Source of the DNA: Rhodopseudomonas palustris
GTDB taxonomy: Bacteria; Pseudomonadota; Alphaproteobacteria; Rhizobiales; Xanthobacteraceae
Direction of reading: 5' to 3'
Assembly (NCBI GenBank): GCA_016215605.1
Contig: JACRJB010000025.1
Span: forward strand, 186,001-250,000
Length of the DNA stretch: 64,000 nt
Under the pieces are notes generated by a model, which did no database searches, was not told where the DNA came from, and saw only the letters and a program-made list of their open reading frames with translations. The position numbers and the translations under genes are program-made. Within the stretch, counting starts at the first letter, position 1. Every line of letters starts with the position of its first letter. Below are positions 37,449-46,199 of this stretch, piece by piece.

Positions 37449-38721
37449 AGCGGAGCGCATCGACGGGATCGAGCCGGGCCGCGCGCCACGACGGATACAG
37501 CGTCGCCAGGAACGACAGGGTCAGCGCCATGATCACCACCGCGCTGGTCTCGGCGAAATCGACTTCCGCCGGCAGCTTCGAGAGGAAATACAGTTCCGGC
37601 GAGAACAGCTCGGTGTTGGTCACCCAGGACAGGAACTGCCGGATCGATTCGATGTTCAGGCAGATCACCAGCCCGACCACGAAGCCGGTCAGGGTGCCGA
37701 CCACGCCGATCGCCGCGCCGGTGATCAGGAACACCCGCATGATCGAGCCCTGCGTCGCCCCCATGGTGCGCAGGATGGCGATGTCGCTGCCCTTGTCCTT
37801 CACCAGCATGATCAGGCCGGACACGATGTTCAGCGCCGCCACCAGCACGATCAGCGTCAGGATCAGGAACATGACGTTACGTTCGACCTGCAGCGCATTG
37901 AAGAAGGTCGAATTGCGCTGTCGCCAGTCGACCAGGAAGACAGGTCTGCCCGCGGCCTCGGTGACGCTCTTGCGGAAGGCGTCGATGCGGTCCGGATTGG
38001 TGGTGTAGACCTCGATCGCCGTGACGTCGTTGTTGCGGTTGAAGTAGGCCTGCGCCTCCTTCAGCGGCATGAACACGAAGGTCGAATCGTATTCCGACAT
38101 GCCGATCTCGAACACCGCAGTGATCTTGTACGGCTTGATCCGCGGCGTGGTGCCCATCGGCGTCACCGCGCCGCGCGGCGCCACCAGCGTGACGCTGTCG
38201 CCGGCGTGCAGCGACAGCTGATCGGCGAGCCGGCGGCCGATCGCGACGCCCTGCCCCTCGTCGAAGCCTTCGAGGGTGCCCTGCTTGATGTGGTTGGCGA
38301 TCGACGACAAATTGTTCAGGTCGTCGGCGCGGATGCCGCGCACGAACACGCCGGACGCGTTGAACGGCGACGACGCCAGCGCCTGGCCATCGACCACCGG
38401 CGCTGCGAGCTTGATCCCCGACACGCCGCTGATGCGGTCGGCGACCTCTTTCCAGTCGGTCAGCGGGCTTTCCAGCGGCTGCACCAGCAGGTGGCCGTTG
38501 AGGCCGAGGATCTTGTCGAGCAGTTCCTTGCGGAAGCCGTTCATCACCGCCATCACGATGATCAGCGTGGCGACGCCGAGCATGATGCCGAGGAACGAGA
38601 AGCCGGCGATCACCGAGATGAATCCCTCACGGCGGCGCGCACGCAAATAGCGCCCGGACAGGAGCCATTCGAATGGCGCGAAAGGAGGAGTTCGAACTGG
38701 CTCGTTCATGCTGTGATCCAT
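37441..38721 (-). CDS. lolC: Lipoprotein-releasing ABC permease LolC/LolE
   Basis: A 426-residue permease with the Lol layout: one N-terminal helix ([20 protein letters not shown]), a large periplasmic domain of about 220 residues, and three C-terminal helices with [21 protein letters not shown]. It ends with the conserved [12 protein letters not shown]. Only one permease is encoded, so the transporter is probably a homodimer of a LolF-like protein rather than LolC plus LolE. An alternative ATG lies at 38709. It is followed immediately by lolD. Confidence 0.92.
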   Translation of the reverse strand: MDHSMNEPVRTPPFAPFEWLLSGRYLRARRREGFISVIAGFSFLGIMLGVATLIIVMAVMNGFRKELLDKILGLNGHLLVQPLESPLTDWKEVADRISGVSGIKLAAPVVDGQALASSPFNASGVFVRGIRADDLNNLSSIANHIKQGTLEGFDEGQGVAIGRRLADQLSLHAGDSVTLVAPRGAVTPMGTTPRIKPYKITAVFEIGMSEYDSTFVFMPLKEAQAYFNRNNDVTAIEVYTTNPDRIDAFRKSVTEAAGRPVFLVDWRQRNSTFFNALQVERNVMFLILTLIVLVAALNIVSGLIMLVKDKGSDIAILRTMGATQGSIMRVFLITGAAIGVVGTLTGFVVGLVICLNIESIRQFLSWVTNTELFSPELYFLSKLPAEVDFAETSAVVIMALTLSFLATLYPSWRAARLDPVDALRYE

Positions 38722-38777
38722 GCTCCGAATTTCACACGATTCGGGCTAATTTCAGCCGAGCCGCCGGTGGATAAATC

Positions 38778-40097
38778 TCACGGCGTCAGCCGTGCGACCG
38801 CCTCCGCCAGCGCGATGGTCTCACGCGAACCGTCACTGCGGCGCTTCAATTCGACCTTGCCCTCGGCGAGGCCCTTCGGCCCGACCAGCACCTGCCACGG
38901 GATGCCGATCAGATCCGCCGTCGCGAATTTCGCGCCGGCGCGCTGATCGGTGTCGTCGTACAGCACGTCGACGCCCTTGGCGGCGAGCTCCTTGTAGAGC
39001 TGCTCGCAGGCCGCGTCGGTCGCCGCGTCGCCCTGCTTCAGGTTCAGGATCGAGACCCGGAACGGCGCGACTTCTTCCGGCCATTTGATGCCGTTCTCGT
39101 CGTGGCAGGCCTCGATGATCGCGCCGACCAGACGCGACACGCCGACGCCGTAGGAGCCGCCGTGGATCGGCGCATCGACGCCGTCGGGGCCGGCGACATT
39201 GGCTTTCATCGAGTCGGAGTATTTGGTGCCGAAATAGAATATCTGGCCGACCTCGATGCCGCGGGTGTTGAGCCGGTTGGCCTCCGGCACCTCGCGTTCG
39301 TAGCGCTCGGGCTCGTGGACGTCCTCGGTCGCCGCGTAGACCGAGGTCCACTGCTTGATGATCGGGGTCAGGTCGCCGTCGTAATCGACGGTCTCGTCCG
39401 GCACCGGCAGGTTCAGCACGTCACGGTCGATGAACACGCCGGACTCGCCGGTCTCGGCCAGCACGATGAATTCGTGGGACAGGTCGCCGCCGATCGGCCC
39501 GGTCTCGGCGCGCATCGGGATCGCCTTCAGGCCCATCCGCGCGAATGTCCGCAAGTAAGCGACGAACATCCGGTTGTAGGATTTGCGCGCCGCCGCCTCG
39601 TCGACGTCGAACGAATAGGCGTCCTTCATCAGGAATTCGCGGCCGCGCATCACGCCGAAACGCGGACGCTGCTCGTCGCGGAATTTCCATTGAATATGAT
39701 AGAGATTGAGCGGCAGGCTCTTGTAGGACTTCACATAGGCGCGGAAGATCTCGGTGATCATTTCCTCGTTGGTCGGCCCGTACAGCAGCTCGCGCTTGTG
39801 GCGGTCGGCGATCCGCAGCATCTCCGGACCGTAGGCGTCGTAGCGGCCGCTCTCGCGCCACAGGTCGGCGAGCTGCAGCGTCGGCATCAACAGCTCGATC
39901 GCGCCGGCGCGGTTCTGCTCCTCGCGCACGATCTGCTCGATCTTCTTCAGCACCCGATGGCCGAGCGGCAGCCAAGCATAGATGCCGGCGGCTTCCTGGC
40001 GCAGCATCCCGGCGCGCAGCATCAGCCGGTGCGAGACGATCTCGGCTTCCTTCGGGTTTTCCTTCAGGATCGGCAGGAAGAATCGCGACAAACGCAT
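38778..40097 (-). CDS. proS: Prolyl-tRNA synthetase, short alphaproteobacterial form
   Basis: A 439-residue class II synthetase. Motif 1/2/3 regions are present: [25 protein letters not shown] (shown by its ends SHRLMLRAG and GIYAWLPLG), the [21 protein letters not shown] block ([12 protein letters not shown]) and [13 protein letters not shown]. The C-terminal anticodon domain is intact. It lacks the ~180-residue INS editing insertion of typical bacterial ProRS (about 570 residues), as usual in this class, so Ala-tRNA-Pro clearance would need a separate trans-editing protein. It lies upstream of lolC-lolD. Confidence 0.96.
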   Translation of the reverse strand: MRLSRFFLPILKENPKEAEIVSHRLMLRAGMLRQEAAGIYAWLPLGHRVLKKIEQIVREEQNRAGAIELLMPTLQLADLWRESGRYDAYGPEMLRIADRHKRELLYGPTNEEMITEIFRAYVKSYKSLPLNLYHIQWKFRDEQRPRFGVMRGREFLMKDAYSFDVDEAAARKSYNRMFVAYLRTFARMGLKAIPMRAETGPIGGDLSHEFIVLAETGESGVFIDRDVLNLPVPDETVDYDGDLTPIIKQWTSVYAATEDVHEPERYEREVPEANRLNTRGIEVGQIFYFGTKYSDSMKANVAGPDGVDAPIHGGSYGVGVSRLVGAIIEACHDENGIKWPEEVAPFRVSILNLKQGDAATDAACEQLYKELAAKGVDVLYDDTDQRAGAKFATADLIGIPWQVLVGPKGLAEGKVELKRRSDGSRETIALAEAVARLTP

Positions 40098-40237
40098 GGG
40101 ATTTGCTCAAGAATCAGGGGAAAGCAGGTTTGCGCCAGTGAAACCGGATCAGGCAGCAAAACACAAGGGCGCGGCCGCGCAACTTTGCGAAAACTGCCGG
40201 AATTTGCGCCACTTTACGCTCATGATCGGGCGCATGA

Positions 40238-41854
40238 CTAGCGGATCACCACCGACGCCTCGATGCTCACTTTGTCGAAATCCGAGATCAGAATGCCGAG
40301 CTTCAGCATCCAGCGCCCGGGCAACGGCGCCGACATCCGCACCCGCCATTGCCCGTCGGGCTGACGCTGCGCCTCGGCGGAGGCGGGCTCGATCCCGGCG
40401 GCGGGATTGGCCAGCGTCACGGTCAGCGCCTGCGCCGCGAGCGGCGCCTCGTCGGCGGTCTGCAGCGCAACGGCGATGTCGATCGGCCCGGCGTGCCCCG
40501 GTGTCAGGGTGACGTTGGCCATCGCCCGCTCGGTGTGGAGATGGGCGAAGACGCTGTCGTCGACGGCAACGGCGGCCGCGCGAGGCGGCGGGGTGAACCG
40601 CCACAGTCCGACCACGCCGAGGATCGCGATCACCAGCACCAGTTCGGCGGCAATGGTCCGGCGCAGCGCCTGCGCGGCACGCGGCGCGCCGGCGGCGAGA
40701 AGCGGCGTCAGCCGCTGGCGATTCCACAGCGCGATCAGCAGCAGCAGCACGACCAGCGCGAGTTTGGCGATCAGGATGCGGCCGTAGTCCGACGTCCACA
40801 GCGCCGCGACGCGGCCGAGCTGCAGCGCGCCGAGCACCACGCCGCTGATCAGCAGCGCCGCGATCGCCACCGGGATCGCGCGCGAGAACCGCCGCAGCGC
40901 AGCGTCGGCCGCCGCGCGGTCGGTCCCGATCGCCACCGCCAGCGGCACCAGCGCGCCGATCCACAGCGCCAGGCTGACGCCATGGATCAGCACCGCCGAG
41001 GCCGCGAGCCAGCGCGGCTCGGCGGTCGCCGCATGACCGCTCGCGGCGAGCGCGGCGCCGACGCCGAGCACCGCGCCGAGCGACAGCAGCCGCGCCGGCG
41101 CGCCGCGGCCGAGCAGCGCCAGCAGCGTCAGGCCGAACGCGACGGCGGCCAGCGTTGCCGAGCGGCCGAACGAGCCGGACGCCCCTTCTCGCCACACCGC
41201 GGCGGCGCCGAGCCGCGCGAAAGGAAGGTCGAGGATGTCGAGGCCCTGCAGCCCGACCGACAGCGCCAGCGCGCCGAGCCCGGCGATCGCCGCGGCCGCA
41301 CAGCCGGCGACGACGACGGGCGCGGCCGCCGCCGTGGCGATCCAGGCCAGGAAGAACGCGCCGCCGGTGGCGGCGAGCAGCATCAATTCGCCGACGATGC
41401 GCGTCGCCCAGATCGCGGTCCGCCGCGCCGGATCGTCGGGCACGACGATCGCCGGCAGGCTGGCTCCGGGCGCGCCGATCCAGAACGTCAGCGAGCCGCC
41501 GACCGGATGGCCGTCGGCCGACACCACGCGCCAGCTCAGCACATGCCCGCCCGCCCCGAGCGGCATAGGCGGCGCGAAGCTCAGCCGGTCGCCGTCGCCG
41601 GCGATCTCGGTGATCGGGCTCGCGCGGCCCTTGGCATCGATCAGCTGCAGCGCCAGCAGCGTGACCGGCTCGTTGAAGGTCAGCGTCATCGTCGCCGGCG
41701 CGGCCGTCAGCACCGCCTCGGCGGCGGGATCGCTGGCGACCAGGCTGGCATGGGCCAGCGCGAGCGACGGCAACACGAGGACGGCGAGCGCCATGCCCCA
41801 TGCCAGCCATCGCCCGCACGCGCGTCCCATGGAGCGGACGCAGGCCGCGGTCAC
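40238..41854 (-). CDS. CopC-CopD fusion, copper resistance / import membrane protein
   Basis: A 538-residue protein joining a secreted CopC domain to a CopD membrane domain. After a signal sequence the mature CopC part begins HASLVASDPAAEAVL, with the N-terminal His that binds Cu(II), and includes SADGHPVGGSLTFWIG. About eight helices of CopD follow, with conserved His in SGHAATAEPRW and LIHGVSLALWIGAL. A C-terminal periplasmic domain of about 110 residues (VNVTLTPGHAGPIDI-like) resembles YtkA/FixH-type folds. The start is GTG at 41854, overlapping the upstream gene's stop (GTGA); an in-frame ATG lies at 41830. Its role in copper handling is inferred from the operon. Confidence 0.88.
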   Translation of the reverse strand: MTAACVRSMGRACGRWLAWGMALAVLVLPSLALAHASLVASDPAAEAVLTAAPATMTLTFNEPVTLLALQLIDAKGRASPITEIAGDGDRLSFAPPMPLGAGGHVLSWRVVSADGHPVGGSLTFWIGAPGASLPAIVVPDDPARRTAIWATRIVGELMLLAATGGAFFLAWIATAAAAPVVVAGCAAAAIAGLGALALSVGLQGLDILDLPFARLGAAAVWREGASGSFGRSATLAAVAFGLTLLALLGRGAPARLLSLGAVLGVGAALAASGHAATAEPRWLAASAVLIHGVSLALWIGALVPLAVAIGTDRAAADAALRRFSRAIPVAIAALLISGVVLGALQLGRVAALWTSDYGRILIAKLALVVLLLLIALWNRQRLTPLLAAGAPRAAQALRRTIAAELVLVIAILGVVGLWRFTPPPRAAAVAVDDSVFAHLHTERAMANVTLTPGHAGPIDIAVALQTADEAPLAAQALTVTLANPAAGIEPASAEAQRQPDGQWRVRMSAPLPGRWMLKLGILISDFDKVSIEASVVIR

Positions 41855-42378
41855 GGCGCCTTCGGCTTCAACCGCAGCCCCGGCGCCGGCTCCTTGAGGC
41901 CGTCGGGCGTCTGCCCGGCGGCCGGGATTTCGATCCAGCGATGCACGCCCTTCTCGCACTCCTGCACCACCGGGAAGTACAAGGTCTTTCCGGCCGCGTC
42001 GGGCAGCTTCATCACCAGGCCGAACGTGTCGTAGTACGCGTCGGGCAACGGCCCGCCGCGCCACGCCACCTCGTCGACCGTCTCGGTGATGGTCTTGCCG
42101 TGCAGCTTGGGCTGCTCGCCCTCGATCTTGCGGGTCTTGATCTCGATGCTCCAGCCGGGCTTCATCTGCGGCTTCACCGACAGCACGCCGTCCGGGATCT
42201 TGACCCGGACCGCGAGCGTGGCGGTGCCGTCGCAGCCATGCGGCACGCTGAGCGCCGTCTGGACGTAATTCCCGGCCACCGCCTCGTTGGGCTGCAGCGA
42301 GACGTGCGCAACGGCCGGTCCGGCGATCGACGCTGCGACCGCAGCGGCGGCCGCGTACTGACAGATCCGCCGCATCAC
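41851..42378 (-). CDS. YcnI/DUF1775 periplasmic copper-binding protein
   Basis: A 175-residue protein. A signal peptide ends in AGPAVA, leaving a mature N-terminal His in HVSLQPNEAVAGNY (H25). In characterised YcnI proteins this His and a conserved Trp hold one Cu(II). The candidate Trp lies in VDEVAWRGGPLPDA. The protein ends in a short polar tail and lacks the membrane anchor seen in Gram-positive versions. It is coupled to both neighbours by 4-base overlaps (PCu(A)C upstream, CopCD downstream). Confidence 0.9.
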   Translation of the reverse strand: MMRRICQYAAAAAVAASIAGPAVAHVSLQPNEAVAGNYVQTALSVPHGCDGTATLAVRVKIPDGVLSVKPQMKPGWSIEIKTRKIEGEQPKLHGKTITETVDEVAWRGGPLPDAYYDTFGLVMKLPDAAGKTLYFPVVQECEKGVHRWIEIPAAGQTPDGLKEPAPGLRLKPKAP

Positions 42379-42902
42379 ATCTTCATCCCGGAATGACCCT
42401 TGTGGTCCATCTTCATCATGCTGCCGCCGGTGTCGCCCGGCGCCTTGGCGCCGACGCCGGCGACGTCGAGCGTGACCTGCACCTTGCCGGCCTTCTCGAA
42501 CTGCAGCGTCACCGGCACCTTCTCGCCTTCCTTCAGCGGGCCCTTCAGGTCGATCAGCATGACGTGATAGCCGCCGGGCGCGAGCTTGACGGTCTTGCCG
42601 GGCTCGATCGCCAGGCCCTTGTCGAGCTGGCGCATCTTCATGACGCCGTTGTCCATCGACATCTCGTGGATCTCGAATTTGCCGGCGATGTCGGCAGAAC
42701 CGGCGACCAGGCGGTCGGCCGTCGTGCCCTTGTTCTCGATGGTCAGGAAACCGCCGGCGACCTTGGCGCCGCCCGGCGTGGCCCGGCTCCAGGCCTCGGT
42801 GATCACCAGATCGCCGGCCTTGATCTCGGCCGCCTGGGCGGCGGCGACGGACAGCAGGCTGACGAAGGCGGCGGAGGCGAAGCTACGGAAGAGTCTGTTC
42901 AT
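42375..42902 (-). CDS. PCu(A)C-type periplasmic copper chaperone
   Basis: A 175-residue protein with a signal peptide (cut near AAQAAEI) and a PCu(A)C fold. Copper(I) ligands follow the H-x(10)-M...H-x-M pattern: H79 (EIHEMSM), M90, H113 and M115 (GYHVM). The C-terminal tail MMKMDHKGHSGMKM adds a further Met/His-rich binding segment. Such chaperones feed copper to cytochrome oxidase CuA/CuB assembly. It is the first structural gene after the DUF2946 frame, with 131 bases between. Confidence 0.93.
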   Translation of the reverse strand: MNRLFRSFASAAFVSLLSVAAAQAAEIKAGDLVITEAWSRATPGGAKVAGGFLTIENKGTTADRLVAGSADIAGKFEIHEMSMDNGVMKMRQLDKGLAIEPGKTVKLAPGGYHVMLIDLKGPLKEGEKVPVTLQFEKAGKVQVTLDVAGVGAKAPGDTGGSMMKMDHKGHSGMKM

Positions 42903-43019
42903 GGTGGGATCCTCATGGGAGTGGTTGGAAGATGCGGGCCGATCGCAGGCGACGATGCGCGAGGCATCCGTCGCCGTCCGGTCCGATAGGCAGTTGGGAA
43001 AGCGGCAGCGCGACGCTGC

Positions 43020-43035
43020 GACGGCTCAGGCCGTC
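43020..43035 (-). other. Hairpin at the end of the DUF2946 frame
   Basis: GACGGC-TCAG-GCCGTC, a 6-base GC stem that overlaps the DUF2946 stop codon on the minus strand. A structure placed right where a stalled ribosome would sit could take part in coupling or Rho access. This role is inference. Confidence 0.35.
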
Positions 43036-43411
43036 AGACGGCGAATCGCGACGGCGGCGCCCGGGCCTGGGCGTTGACGCCCGCGCGCGCGGCGGGCGGC
43101 GCCTGTTCGGTCAGCGACCAGGTCAGCCGCTGGTGGACCCGGGCGATGGTCGCAAAGTCCCCCGGCGACGCGGCGGGCGCCGGTCCGCCGCCCAGCCCGA
43201 CGGCGCAGATCGCGCAGCAGCCGCCGTCATGCGGCAGGCTCGCGGGCGCCTCGTCACGATCGGCGGACGCCATCGCGGCACAAAGGTGGACGGAGGAATG
43301 CGGATCGGCGATCGCGGCGGCGACGAAGCGGAACGCGCCGATCGGCGCCAGGAGTTGCACCAGAAGCGCGACCGCGAAGATCGGAATCATCCGCCCGAGA
43401 CGTCGGCGCAT
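43034..43411 (-). CDS. DUF2946 protein, candidate CruR-like copper-responsive upstream ORF
   Basis: A 125-residue frame heading the copper operon. An N-terminal hydrophobic segment (MIPIFAVALLVQLLAPIGAF) acts as signal or anchor. Cysteines follow at C44, C65, C66 and C69, the last forming a C-A-I-C (CXXC) motif, and the C-terminus reads NAQARAPPSRFAV with RAPP at residues 117-120. DUF2946 frames with CXXC and a terminal RAPP have been described as copper-responsive upstream ORFs (CruR in Bordetella, from memory), where nascent-chain stalling controls the genes behind. The position ahead of the PCu(A)C gene fits. An ATG at 43444 is an alternative start. Confidence 0.78.
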   Translation of the reverse strand: MRRRLGRMIPIFAVALLVQLLAPIGAFRFVAAAIADPHSSVHLCAAMASADRDEAPASLPHDGGCCAICAVGLGGGPAPAASPGDFATIARVHQRLTWSLTEQAPPAARAGVNAQARAPPSRFAV

Positions 43412-43938
43412 CACGGCCTGTCCTCCATCCTGGCGAAATAACATGCAGTATTACCGCTGTCGACCGCCGTCCCTGTCACCCCCACCTGAGCGAGCAATGT
43501 CAGGCGCAAATGACAATTGCCATCAAATGGTGAGTTTTCGTTCATTTCGCATCGCGCCTTAAATTTGAACATTCGTTGCCGAAAATGGTGACAAGTCGAA
43601 AAACTTCGGCTACCAATATGACAACAGGCATAGCCCTACGGCGAAAGTCTGGTGGTCCAAGTCTCGGGAGGAACCCTGACGCGCAAAAATGCAGCGTCGC
43701 CCGTCAAACAAAATAATAAGTCCAGCTCCGACGGGAAAATATTAGGGTCGACACAGTTTTCAGCAGGGCACCCGCCCTGCTTTTTCTTTTTCAGAACACG
43801 TTCAGCCTCGTTGGTCTCGCGCGCGCACTTCGTTTCGAGCGAGCGTCCGTTCGGCGGAGCGACTGCTCGGCGATTCGCGCAGCCGGCCAGGCCGACTCAT
43901 CGTCGGATCAAATCAGCGAATCGCTCCATGCGAATCGA
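43412..43938. other. 527-base gap between pncB and the copper operon
   Basis: The stretch is more AT-rich than its surroundings, especially 43500-43760. It must contain the leftward copper-operon promoter, but no confident hexamers were found. On the plus strand it holds a strong terminator (43763-43791) with no convincing gene before it; a 32-codon frame at 43618-43716 lacks a ribosome-binding site. The rest (43800-43938) is featureless. A short plus-strand non-coding RNA is possible. Confidence 0.4.
43763..43791 (+). terminator. Orphan Rho-independent terminator
   Basis: GCAGGGC-ACCC-GCCCTGC forms a perfect 7-base stem with a 4-base loop, followed by TTTTTCTTTTT. On the plus strand no coding gene precedes it within 500 bases, so it implies an unannotated short transcript. 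Confidence 0.8.
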
Positions 43939-45255
43939 TCAAACGTCGACGGCGTGATCCGTCATGCCTTCCGTCCCGAAGATTCCGACATAGCGCCGGA
44001 CTTCTGCGGCGGGACCGGTGGCCTTGGTGGGATTATCGGACAGCTTCACGGCCGGGCGACCGGCCGCCTCGACGACCTTGCACACCAGCGAGATCGGATC
44101 GAGCGCGTTGCCGCCGTTCGGTGCGCAACCGCGGAAATCGTTGGTGAGGTTGGTGCCCCAGCCAAAGCTGACCCGGACGCGATCCTTGAAGTGCCGGAAC
44201 GATTGTTCGATCGAGTCGATATCCATACCGTCGGACAGCACGAGCAGCTTCTCCTTGGGGTCTCGCCCCTTGGCTTGCCACCACGCGACGAATTCGTCGC
44301 CGCCCTCGATCGGCGGCTTGCTGTCCGGACGCGCGCCGGTCCAATCGGAAATCCAGTCGGGCGCATTGCGCAGGAACGACGTCGTACCGTAGGTATCTGG
44401 AAGAATGACCAGCAGGTTGCCGTCATAAAGATTGCGCCAATCGTCGAGCACCGCGTAGCGCGATGCCGCGACGCGCTGATCGTCATCGCCGGCCAGCGCC
44501 GCATAGACCATCGACAATTCGTGCGCGTTGGTGCCGATCGCCTCGGAGCCGATTTCCATCGCGACGTGGACGTTGCTGGTGCCGATGAAGGCGTCGCCGA
44601 TTCCTTCCTGCAAGGCTTCGCAGCACCACCTCTGCCACAGATAGCCATGCCGGCGACGGGTGCCGAAATCACCGACCTTCAACCGCCCGGTCGCCTTCAG
44701 CACCTGCAATCGCTCGACCTTGCCCCACAGCTTCGCCTTGGCGCGTGCGTACAGGACGTCGAGTTCGAAGCGCCCCATATTGCGCATCGCCTTGCGCGCG
44801 CGCAGCTCGTTGATGATCGAGAGCGCCGGAATTTCCCACATCGTCGTGAGCGACCACGGCCCGGCGAACCGAAGTTCGTACTGACCGTCGCGAACTTCGA
44901 TCTCGTAGTCCGGGAGCGCGAAGTGCTCGAGCCATGACAGGAATTCGGGCCGGAAGATCTGCTTCTTGCCGTAGAACGTATTGCCGGCGAGCCAGATCAT
45001 CTCCCGCTTCGAGAAGCGCAGCGTCCGCGCATGGTCCAGCTGCGCGCGCAGCTCGCCGATCTCGATCTCGTCGGCGATGCGGATCGCCTTCGACCGATTG
45101 ATCACCCCGAACGTGACCGGCGTCTCCCGGTGCTTCATCCAGATCAGCTGCAGCATCAGCAGCTTGTAGAAGTCGGTGTCGAGCAGCGTCCGGACGACCG
45201 GGTCCATCCGGTAATTGTGGTTGTGAACCCGGGTGGCGATATCGGTGAAACTCAT
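43939..45255 (-). CDS. pncB: Nicotinate phosphoribosyltransferase
   Basis: A 438-residue enzyme of NAD salvage that makes nicotinate mononucleotide from nicotinate and PRPP. Family blocks are [16 protein letters not shown] (about residues 25-40), the GTRRRHG motif with [43 protein letters not shown] and [13 protein letters not shown]. Length is normal. It is isolated, with a 215-base promoter region upstream and no coupled partner. Confidence 0.96.
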   Translation of the reverse strand: MSFTDIATRVHNHNYRMDPVVRTLLDTDFYKLLMLQLIWMKHRETPVTFGVINRSKAIRIADEIEIGELRAQLDHARTLRFSKREMIWLAGNTFYGKKQIFRPEFLSWLEHFALPDYEIEVRDGQYELRFAGPWSLTTMWEIPALSIINELRARKAMRNMGRFELDVLYARAKAKLWGKVERLQVLKATGRLKVGDFGTRRRHGYLWQRWCCEALQEGIGDAFIGTSNVHVAMEIGSEAIGTNAHELSMVYAALAGDDDQRVAASRYAVLDDWRNLYDGNLLVILPDTYGTTSFLRNAPDWISDWTGARPDSKPPIEGGDEFVAWWQAKGRDPKEKLLVLSDGMDIDSIEQSFRHFKDRVRVSFGWGTNLTNDFRGCAPNGGNALDPISLVCKVVEAAGRPAVKLSDNPTKATGPAAEVRRYVGIFGTEGMTDHAVDV

Positions 45256-45470
45256 CTCGGAAAACTCTTGAAAGTGGGCTGACGCCGGCGCTCGGAAAAC
45301 AATTCGATGGGCGACGAGAGGATCTTTGAGACCGGCCGCCCCTGACCGTTTTTTCAGGGAGGCGATCCGGTCCGGCTATTCAGCCGAGTCATATCATGCC
45401 TGGCAAACGGAGATTTAGGCCGTTGGTATCAGTTGGCGCGCTGCGATCGCGACGCGCCGCCATGCCGGCG

Positions 45471-45755
45471 CTACAGCGGGAATCCCATCAGCTTCGACAG
45501 CCGCTCGATGCCGAGCCATCCGGAGCGATAGGCGTACAGCGCGACGGCGAACAGGACCGCCGAAATCACCGTGGTCCACAGCGCCTTGCGTGCCAGCAGC
45601 GTCGCGACCGGCGCACCAGGATCGCTGCCGGGAACCTCGTCGCCGGTCTCACCGACCTCGGCGCGATTGCGGACGCCGAACGGCAGGGTCATGAAGAACA
45701 CGACCCACCACACCACGAAGTAGATCGCCAGCAGACTGCCGATCTGGCTGAACAT
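45471..45755 (-). CDS. DUF1467 family small membrane protein
   Basis: A 94-residue protein with two helices: residues 7-28 (SLLAIYFVVWWVVFFMTLPF) and about 62-80 (VISAVLFAVALYAY). A polar loop between them contains the family's LPFGVRNRAEVGE motif. Function is unknown. It follows the epimerase gene by 4 bases and closes the nuo-birA-rnj-mce operon, an arrangement I recognise from other Rhizobiales. Confidence 0.85.
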   Translation of the reverse strand: MFSQIGSLLAIYFVVWWVVFFMTLPFGVRNRAEVGETGDEVPGSDPGAPVATLLARKALWTTVISAVLFAVALYAYRSGWLGIERLSKLMGFPL

Positions 45756-45759
45756 CGCC

Positions 45760-46164
45760 TTAGGACTGCTCGATCTCGACCAGCGCGCCCGAGAAATCCT
45801 TCGGATGCAGGAACAACACCGGCTTGCCGTGGGCGCCGATCTTGGGCTGGCCGTCGCCGAGCACGCGGGCGCCTTCCTTGATCAGCGTATCGCGCGCCGC
45901 GATGATGTCCGGCACTTCGTAGCAGACGTGATGGATGCCGCCGTCGGCGTTGCGATCGAGAAACTTGGCGATCGGCGAGGCTTCACCGAGCGGCTGAATG
46001 AACTCGATCTTGGTGTTCGGCAGCGTCACGAACACGGTGATGACGCCATGATCCGGCAGCGGCACCGCGTCGGAAATCTCGGCATTGAACGCAGCGCCGT
46101 AGATCTTCGCCGCCTGCTCCGCATCCTTCACCGCGATCGCCACGTGATTGAGCCGGCCCAGCAT
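45760..46164 (-). CDS. mce: Methylmalonyl-CoA epimerase
   Basis: A 134-residue vicinal-oxygen-chelate metalloenzyme that interconverts methylmalonyl-CoA epimers in propionate metabolism. Metal-ligand regions are LNHVAIAVKD (His at residue 6), the IEFIQPLGEASPIAKFL block and GGIHHVCYEVPDI, ending LHPKDFSGALVEIEQ with the Glu ligand. The ATG at 46164 is set by this N-terminus; the longer frame to 46245 reads through the spacer. It begins 35 bases after rnj. Confidence 0.94.
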   Translation of the reverse strand: MLGRLNHVAIAVKDAEQAAKIYGAAFNAEISDAVPLPDHGVITVFVTLPNTKIEFIQPLGEASPIAKFLDRNADGGIHHVCYEVPDIIAARDTLIKEGARVLGDGQPKIGAHGKPVLFLHPKDFSGALVEIEQS

Positions 46165-46199
46165 GATACGTCTCCGTCGTTGTTTCTTGTTGTTGTCGC

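Noticed and set aside
37441-38721. Considered MacB-type macrolide exporter rather than Lol for the ABC pair.
   Set aside because: Separate ATPase and permease, the Lol-type N-terminus and terminal [10 protein letters not shown], and the proS neighbour favour LolC-LolD.
43618-43716. A 32-codon plus-strand frame (MTTGIALRRK start) before the orphan terminator.
   Set aside because: No ribosome-binding site and no recognisable feature; kept only as part of a possible non-coding transcript.
43652-43957. A 101-codon plus-strand frame over the gap between the copper operon and pncB.
   Set aside because: It reads straight through the intrinsic terminator (CFFFF from the T-tract), so it is not a plausible protein.
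45339-45362. CCCTGA / TCAGGG hairpin with a T-rich loop upstream of pncB, considered as a terminator.
   Set aside because: The T-run is in the loop rather than after the stem on either strand, so it does not fit an intrinsic terminator.
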